Part shown: one piece after another, positions 5,950 through 10,511 of the stretch
Position numbering within the stretch: position 1 is the first letter of the stretch
Layout of the letters: each line of letters starts with the position of its first letter
Source of the DNA: Methanobacteriota archaeon
Lineage (GTDB): Archaea > Methanobacteriota > Methanobacteria > Methanobacteriales > Methanobacteriaceae
Assembly (NCBI GenBank): GCA_023409695.1
Contig: JAEYQZ010000177.1
Span: 1 to 10,511 of the forward strand
Direction: 5' to 3'
Length of the DNA stretch: 10,511 bases
The notes under the pieces: generated by a model
The model's input: the letters and a program-made list of their open reading frames with translations, nothing else
What the model was told of the DNA's origin: nothing
Database searches by the model: none
Position numbers and translations under genes: made by a program

Positions 5950-7311
5950 ATGATATTTGAAATAATCAAAAGCGAAGGAATAGCACATAAATCATATTTT
6001 ATAGGATCAAACAGGGAAGCAGCAGTTATAGATCCCCGTAGAGACTGTGATTCTTATGTAGAGTATTCAAAAAAACATGATATGGAAATAACCCACATAT
6101 TCGAAACTCACTGCAACGAAGACTATGTAATTGGTTCACGTGAGCTTTCAAAAAGAGTAAATGCTGGAATATACCATGGTAAAAATCTAGATTTTGCCTA
6201 TGGGAATCCGGTAAGCGAAGGAGATAAGTTTAATATAGGTTCGGTTGAATTAAAAATTCTTGAAACACCAGGACATACTGATGAGAGCATATCAATCATG
6301 CTTACAGATAAAGAAGTATCTGATGATACATACATGATTTTTACTGGTGATGCGCTTTTTGCAGGCGAAGTGGGTAGAACTGACCTTTACGGTGAGGATA
6401 AAGTCCAAGAAATGGCAGGAAAACTTTATGACAGTCTGTTTCAAAAAATTCTTCCTTTAGGAGACCATGTTCTCGTATTCCCAGCACATGGATCTGGTTC
6501 TGTATGCGGGGCAGATATTCGTGAAAGTGAATTCACAACTATAGGATATGAAAAGAAAACTAACCATGCTCTTCAGATGAATAAAGAAGATTTTATTAAG
6601 TTTAAATTAAATGAAAAAATGGTTAAAGCGCCGTATTTTGATAAAATGGTCGAATATAATAAAAATGGCGCTCCAATCCTCTGCAGACTTCCATACCCCC
6701 GCCCATTAAGCCTAAGTGAATTTAAAAAACACATGAAAGATACACAAGTTGTGGATGTTAGAATGGCTGCAAGTTATGCAGGAGGGCATATTCCAGATAC
6801 TTTAAATATCTGGAAACACGGACTGACTTATTTTGCAGGATGGATGCTTAATTACGAAGATCCAATTACACTAGTTGATGAAAATAATGAATACATCGAT
6901 CAAATTCTGAGATACCTCATAAGGCTCGGATACGATAATGTATTTGGATACTTAGCTGGAGGATTTACCAGCTGGTATACCAAAGGAGAAGAACTAGAAA
7001 CAATAGATATCTGGTCTGTACATGAATTAAAAGAGCGTCAAAATGATGAATCCATATTTATTCTTGATGTGAGGGAGTTTGGAGAATGGGAAGATGGATA
7101 TATTGAAGGAGCATACCATATTTATGTAGGAGACCTGCAGTACTGCCTTGGTGAAGTCCCAAAAGATAAATATATTGTTGTATACTGTGATACTGGAAAT
7201 AGAGCCAGTATAGCAGCAAGTATATTGAAAAATAATGGTTATGAAGGAGTTGCTAATGTGCTCGGCAGTATCCGTGCCTGGAAAGCAGCAGGATATCCCC
7301 TGGTTAAATGA
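5950..7311 (+). CDS. MBL-fold persulfide dioxygenase-like / double rhodanese fusion
   Basis: The 453-residue protein has the CstB-like order: metallo-beta-lactamase domain (about 1-240), a degenerate rhodanese (about 253-345) and an intact rhodanese (about 355-453). In the family the first domain oxidises glutathione, CoA or other persulfides at a mononuclear iron, and rhodaneses carry sulfane sulfur on a cysteine. The expected ETHE1-type iron ligands are present: H54, H109 (ETPGHTDES) and D134 (FTGDALF). The usual HxHxDH motif is H54-C-N-E-D-Y59, so the second and last histidines are lost, which suits one metal rather than two. The first rhodanese has DENN where the active Cys should be. The second has C413-DTGNRAS. 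AGGGATGA precedes the ATG, and the next gene follows after 9 bp. Oxygen-dependent activity would be odd in a strict anaerobe, so oxygen defence or another persulfide reaction are possible. Confidence 0.88.
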   Translation: MIFEIIKSEGIAHKSYFIGSNREAAVIDPRRDCDSYVEYSKKHDMEITHIFETHCNEDYVIGSRELSKRVNAGIYHGKNLDFAYGNPVSEGDKFNIGSVELKILETPGHTDESISIMLTDKEVSDDTYMIFTGDALFAGEVGRTDLYGEDKVQEMAGKLYDSLFQKILPLGDHVLVFPAHGSGSVCGADIRESEFTTIGYEKKTNHALQMNKEDFIKFKLNEKMVKAPYFDKMVEYNKNGAPILCRLPYPRPLSLSEFKKHMKDTQVVDVRMAASYAGGHIPDTLNIWKHGLTYFAGWMLNYEDPITLVDENNEYIDQILRYLIRLGYDNVFGYLAGGFTSWYTKGEELETIDIWSVHELKERQNDESIFILDVREFGEWEDGYIEGAYHIYVGDLQYCLGEVPKDKYIVVYCDTGNRASIAASILKNNGYEGVANVLGSIRAWKAAGYPLVK

Positions 7312-7320
7312 GGTTGCAAT

Positions 7321-8460
7321 ATGAGTTCAATTTTAGATATTGAAGAGAAAGCAAATAGATTAAAAAAGGAAGATGAAGACTCATTTAGACTGTTTAACAA
7401 TATTTTTCAAGTATCAAGCGCTGAAGGACGCTTAAAAATCCCATTATCATTTAAAGAAAAAGTTCATACATATTTTGGGAATAAAGATGAATCTGGAAAG
7501 ATTATAGAGTCTAAAAATGAAGTCATTGAGCGAATACAAACCCAAAAAGTGATTAAAACCTACAACAAATGGACAGGTGAAGGATCTCTGTTCAATTCTC
7601 TAAGGGCAAGCAGACCTGGAATGAAACCTCAAGAGAGAAGTAAAGAACAGGAGAAAGTTCAGGAATACATTAAAAAATCTAAGGAAAATTGCGATTTTTG
7701 CCAGGCTGAAAAATACACTCCAGAAGATGTTTTCGGAAGAGTTCAGGGCAAACACTGCATTACTGGAGCAAATATTGCCAAATATGACGCATGGAACAGC
7801 ATGGTATTTTTTAAAAAACATAATCCACTTGATTTCACACAGGAAGAACTATCTGATTATATAGAAACAGGATTTAAATGGTTTAAAAAAGTCAATAATC
7901 ATGATAAACAGTTCGTATCTCCAATTTTTATCTGGAACTGTCTTCCAAAAGCAGGTGCTTCACAGGTTCATGGTCATGCACAGGTTTTAATTACAAAAAA
8001 TGTTCATTACGCCGGAACACAATTTTTAAGGAAAAATTTTAGAAGCTATATGCAGTTAACTGGCCGGAACCTTTTTAAAGATATATATAATGTCCATAAT
8101 GCACTTGGACTTGCCTTAGATAGTGATGTAAATGGTTTTGCAAGTTTAACTCCCATTAAAGAAAAAGAATTCATAATTATCTCAAGAAACAATCCATCAA
8201 CAAATGAAGACGTAAAAAAAGCCATTTATAGAGTACTTCGATGCTATATTGATGAGTTAGGAGTAAACAGTTTTAATTTAGCTATTTCTTGTCCATCATT
8301 CGGCGAAACATTTCTCCCCTACATTATAAGAATTGTAGACAGGGGCAGTATTTTTAAACCAACTTCAGATATTGGTGCTATGGAACTATATGGAAGTAGT
8401 GTAGTTTCAGATGATCCATACAGCATTATTAAAGCTGTAAATGAGTTTAATCAGGGTTGA
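7321..8460 (+). CDS. GalT-like HIT-superfamily nucleotidyl/phosphoryl transferase
   Basis: The 379-residue protein carries the signature of the galactose-1-phosphate uridylyltransferase / Ap4A phosphorylase branch of the HIT superfamily: GASQV-H217-G-H219-A-Q221, where H219 matches the histidine that becomes nucleotidylated. C124-DF-C127, with H167 or H217, resembles the structural zinc site of GalT. In known members a nucleoside monophosphate is passed from a sugar-nucleotide or dinucleotide to a phosphate acceptor; the substrates here are unknown. The first 100 residues are family-specific and not recognised. GAGGTTG precedes the ATG, and only 9 bp separate it from the MBL/rhodanese gene, so the two are surely co-transcribed. 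No sugar-pathway gene is nearby, so an annotation as true galT would be unsafe. Confidence 0.8.
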   Translation: MSSILDIEEKANRLKKEDEDSFRLFNNIFQVSSAEGRLKIPLSFKEKVHTYFGNKDESGKIIESKNEVIERIQTQKVIKTYNKWTGEGSLFNSLRASRPGMKPQERSKEQEKVQEYIKKSKENCDFCQAEKYTPEDVFGRVQGKHCITGANIAKYDAWNSMVFFKKHNPLDFTQEELSDYIETGFKWFKKVNNHDKQFVSPIFIWNCLPKAGASQVHGHAQVLITKNVHYAGTQFLRKNFRSYMQLTGRNLFKDIYNVHNALGLALDSDVNGFASLTPIKEKEFIIISRNNPSTNEDVKKAIYRVLRCYIDELGVNSFNLAISCPSFGETFLPYIIRIVDRGSIFKPTSDIGAMELYGSSVVSDDPYSIIKAVNEFNQG

Positions 8461-8604
8461 AATTCGCCAAATTTAGTATATTTGAACCATTAATCCGATT
8501 TAAACATATTAAAAACATTTAGAATTCTTATTTTTATTAAAATTTAATTTGTTATCTTTAAACATCATAAAATTTTTTAATAATAGAATTCATAATTATA
8601 ATAC

Positions 8605-8608
8605 GGTG
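8605..8608 (+). promoter_or_regulatory. Ribosome site that fixes the PNPOx-like start
   Basis: GGTG lies six bases before the ATG at 8615. The same frame is open upstream to a TTG at 8549, but the added residues are unlike the family and have no ribosome site, so the 8615 start is preferred. Confidence 0.65.
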
Positions 8609-8614
8609 TTTTCC

Positions 8615-9091
8615 ATGAACATGATAAAAATTCCACCTATGGACAAGGAAGAATATGATGAGTTAATTAAACAAAATTTTATTGGCCGAATTGCATTTAA
8701 AGGAGAAAATTATCCATATATCACCCCATTTATGTACATCTTTGACGGAGGATTCCTTTATTTCCTGTCAACAAAGTACGGTAAAAAAATTGAAGAAATT
8801 AAACGAAATTCAAATGTAGCTGTTGAAATAGAAAAATATTCTGAGGATATGTCCAGTTACAAATTTGCAAACCTTCAAGGACGCATAGTTGAAGTAGACA
8901 ATGATTCCGATAAAAGAAAGATTAAAGAAATGTTTGTAAAAATGATCAAAGATAGAAACCTCTCAAATAAAGCTTTAGCTGCTATAGGCCATTCTCCAGA
9001 TGAACCTATCCAATTGATCCTTGAAGAAGATAGAACTATGGTATGGAAACTGGTAGATTTAAAACAAATCGTTGCCCTTAAAAATCCCTGA
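8615..9091 (+). CDS. Pyridoxamine 5'-phosphate oxidase-like FMN-binding protein
   Basis: From the ATG at 8615 the product has 158 residues. It shows the split-barrel flavin-binding pattern of the PNPOx-like / NimA-like family: an N-terminal helix (MDKEEYDELIKQ), then GRIAFKGENYPYITPFMYIFDGGFLYFLSTKYGKKIEEIKRNSNVAVEIE (about 24-73), and NLQGRIVEV (87-94). Such proteins bind FMN or a related flavin (F420 in some relatives) as dimers and reduce small molecules such as nitro compounds or heme-type substrates. The exact substrate is not predictable. The C-terminal part, PIQLILEEDRTMVWKLVDLKQIV, forms the last strands. The gene stands alone, 154 bp after the previous stop, and probably has its own promoter. 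Confidence 0.8.
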   Translation: MNMIKIPPMDKEEYDELIKQNFIGRIAFKGENYPYITPFMYIFDGGFLYFLSTKYGKKIEEIKRNSNVAVEIEKYSEDMSSYKFANLQGRIVEVDNDSDKRKIKEMFVKMIKDRNLSNKALAAIGHSPDEPIQLILEEDRTMVWKLVDLKQIVALKNP

Positions 9092-9190
9092 TTTGACTCC
9101 ACAATAATTATTATTTCTTTTTATCCAGAATCCTATTTTTTAACATCCATGCATCATACTAAAATAATGTAATGTATTAATAATGTTGGA

Positions 9191-9200
9191 CATATATAAT
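9191..9200 (+). promoter_or_regulatory. Probable TATA box of the CoxD-like gene
   Basis: CATATATAAT lies about 50 bases before the start codon, predicting transcription start near 9221 and a leader of about 28 bases that contains the GGAGTGA ribosome site at 9238-9244. Spacing is typical of archaeal promoters. Confidence 0.55.
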
Positions 9201-9248
9201 TTTTAAAGTTACAGAGTTGAATTTTTTAAGTAATCTCGGAGTGAAAAT

Positions 9249-10097
9249 ATGAAAGATTTGGATATAAACTTTATAAATGAATCTCTCATTGAAAATAAGT
9301 ATGTTCCGGATGATAAAATAGGCACCATAGTTTTTATCGCGCTATCTTTAAAAAAGCCCATTTTAATTGAAGGTCCTCCCGGCACCGGTAAAACAGAACT
9401 TGCAAAAGCACTTGCCAGATCTTTAAAGAGAGATTTTTTCAGGATACAATGCTATGAAGGAATAACCTTTGAACAGGTTGTGGGAGAATGGAACTATCAA
9501 AAACAGCTCTTATTTTTAGAGATGGCCAGAATAGAAAAACAGAGTACAGATATATTCCATGAAGAATTTTTTATAAAAAGATCACTACTTTCAGCTTTTA
9601 AAAATAGAAATCCTTCAGTTATTTTGATAGATGAACTCGATAAAGCAGATGAAGAAGTTGAAAGTTTCTTACTTCAGGCCCTGGCAGAAAAAGAGATTAC
9701 AGTAAATGATCTTGGGACTTTTAACCTTGAAAATGACCTTTTAATGGTTATAACTTCAAACTCACAAAGGCAGCTTTTAAATGAAACAAAGGATCGTTGT
9801 CTTCACTTATATATTGATTATCCTAGTTCCCAAAGAGAAAAAGAAATCGTAAACATGCATTTACCAGAAGCTCCCCCTGAAACAGTGCGCGAAATAGTTA
9901 ACCTTATGCAGAGAATAAGGAAACTTAAACTCACCAAAAAGCCATCTGTTCGCGCTACAGTTGATCTGGTTAAAACATTGCTTGCTATGGATAAAGAAGA
10001 GCTGGATAATGATTCATTTGAAAAAACTATGGGAGTTATTTTAAAGGATGAAGAGGATAAAGAGAAAGTTCAAAGTTTCAGATATTTTTCTAAATAA
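9249..10097 (+). CDS. MoxR-family AAA+ ATPase, CoxD-like
   Basis: The 282-residue ATPase has Walker A GPPGTGKT (42-49), Walker B VILIDELDKAD (124-134), sensor-1 TSN (169-171), likely arginine finger R183, and a sensor-2-type KPSVRATVDL (231-240). The stretches FRIQCYEG, VVGEWNYQKQLL and RCLHLYIDYP mark the CoxD branch of MoxR ATPases rather than classical MoxR. In aerobic bacteria CoxD acts with the VWA protein CoxE to mature the Mo/Cu CO dehydrogenase. Elsewhere this pair is thought to remodel or insert cofactors into other proteins. GGAGTGA is a good ribosome site. The CoxE-like gene follows after 31 bp. No CO dehydrogenase structural gene is visible, so the client is unknown. Confidence 0.9.
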   Translation: MKDLDINFINESLIENKYVPDDKIGTIVFIALSLKKPILIEGPPGTGKTELAKALARSLKRDFFRIQCYEGITFEQVVGEWNYQKQLLFLEMARIEKQSTDIFHEEFFIKRSLLSAFKNRNPSVILIDELDKADEEVESFLLQALAEKEITVNDLGTFNLENDLLMVITSNSQRQLLNETKDRCLHLYIDYPSSQREKEIVNMHLPEAPPETVREIVNLMQRIRKLKLTKKPSVRATVDLVKTLLAMDKEELDNDSFEKTMGVILKDEEDKEKVQSFRYFSK

Positions 10098-10128
10098 AAT
10101 TTCACAAAAAACATAAAATTTGATAGAT

Positions 10129-10511
10129 ATGCTGGATAAAATAATTAAATTTTCAAGTTCTCTACGTGCTGCAGGTATTCCTGTAAGTGTGCGAAGTACA
10201 AAAACAGCGTATAAGTCTGCTATTTTAATTAATAATGATATAGAAACCCTAAGAGAAGCTTTAGCCTGTGTTTATGTTAAAGAACCTGAACAGCGGGAAA
10301 AGTTTGATATGATCTTCAATATAATTTTTCAAAAAAAATTACAGGTAGAAATTCAAGAATCAGGGGACTTAAATAATGCAGCATCCGATTTACAGGATAT
10401 AGCAGGGCAGCAGGCGGATGAACTTAAAGAATCCAGAAAAGTGAATAAAGCTGTAACTCATCTTTCAAATGAAATACAGAATATGTACATAGACAAGAAA
10501 TCTGGAAATTC
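10129..10511 (+). CDS. CoxE-like VWA-domain protein (5' part, cut by window end)
   Basis: From the ATG at 10129 the frame stays open to the window end (127 codons). The start, MLDKIIKFSSSLRAAGIPVSV, and the later LREALACVYVKEPEQREKFDMIFNIIF (about residues 45-71) match the N-terminal helical part of CoxE-like proteins, which bear a C-terminal von Willebrand factor A domain with a metal-binding MIDAS site. That VWA domain would lie beyond the window. Residues 72-127 are charged and low in complexity and look like a linker. The ribosome site is weak (TTGATAGAT), and the gene follows the CoxD-like ATPase after 31 bp, so translation may depend on co-transcription. In known pairs the ATPase acts on a client through the VWA partner. 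A TTG at 10120 is an alternative start. Confidence 0.8.
   Translation, partial: MLDKIIKFSSSLRAAGIPVSVRSTKTAYKSAILINNDIETLREALACVYVKEPEQREKFDMIFNIIFQKKLQVEIQESGDLNNAASDLQDIAGQQADELKESRKVNKAVTHLSNEIQNMYIDKKSGN

Noticed and set aside
7600..7821. Reverse-strand frame within the GalT-like gene
   Set aside because: It is antisense to a gene with clear catalytic motifs and shows no independent support.
8549..8614. Longer TTG start for the PNPOx-like protein
   Set aside because: The added 22 residues do not fit the family and lack a ribosome site, while GGTG supports the ATG at 8615.
8875..9102. Reverse-strand frame under the PNPOx-like gene
   Set aside because: It is a shadow of the forward gene.

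Overview
The window looks like chromosomal DNA of a mesophilic hydrogenotrophic methanogen of the Methanobacteriales (Methanobacterium-like). This is inferred from A+T-rich intergenic DNA, archaeal TATA-like boxes, ribosome binding sites complementary to the archaeal 16S end (GGTG, GAGGTT, GGAGTGA), and gene content: a DUF2115/UPF0305 protein typical of methanogens, a CoxD-like MoxR ATPase with a CoxE-like partner, and several short zinc-ribbon proteins. No rRNA, tRNA, insertion sequence or CRISPR array was seen.

Layout. Bases 1-897 have no credible gene but are structured: overlapping alternative stems (182-259), three decayed copies of a repeat of about 77 bp (277-475), and a ladder of about eleven short hairpins (568-838). 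Most hairpins start 22-25 bp apart, and nearly every stem has a different sequence. Next come two leftward genes: a glycine-rich four-helix membrane protein (898-1305) and a 46-residue zinc ribbon (1346-1486). A 557-bp gap leads to a rightward 59-residue ribbon-helix-helix protein (2044-2223). It is followed by a hairpin and by a second copy of the last codons of that gene that differs only at synonymous sites. A leftward DUF2115 gene (2346-2789) and a rightward zinc-ribbon/coiled-coil gene (2906-3370) diverge from each other. A leftward ABC exporter operon follows, with the ATPase (4168-5112) coupled through a TAATG overlap to the permease (3404-4168).

The right half reads rightward. It holds a 68-residue membrane protein (5441-5647), a two-gene operon of a persulfide-dioxygenase-like MBL/rhodanese fusion (5950-7311) and a GalT-like HIT-superfamily transferase (7321-8460), an FMN-binding PNPOx-like protein (8615-9091), and a CoxD-like AAA+ ATPase (9249-10097) followed by a CoxE-like VWA-family gene cut by the window end (10129-10511).

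How the genes may work together. The ABC pair is a complete exporter of the drug/lipid-resistance type. The MBL/rhodanese and GalT-like pair suggests sulfane-sulfur chemistry coupled to an unidentified nucleotidyl or phosphoryl transfer. The CoxD/CoxE-like pair is a remodelling ATPase with its VWA adaptor. These links are inferred from gene order and family knowledge. The strongest unexplained signal is the regular hairpin ladder at 568-838.
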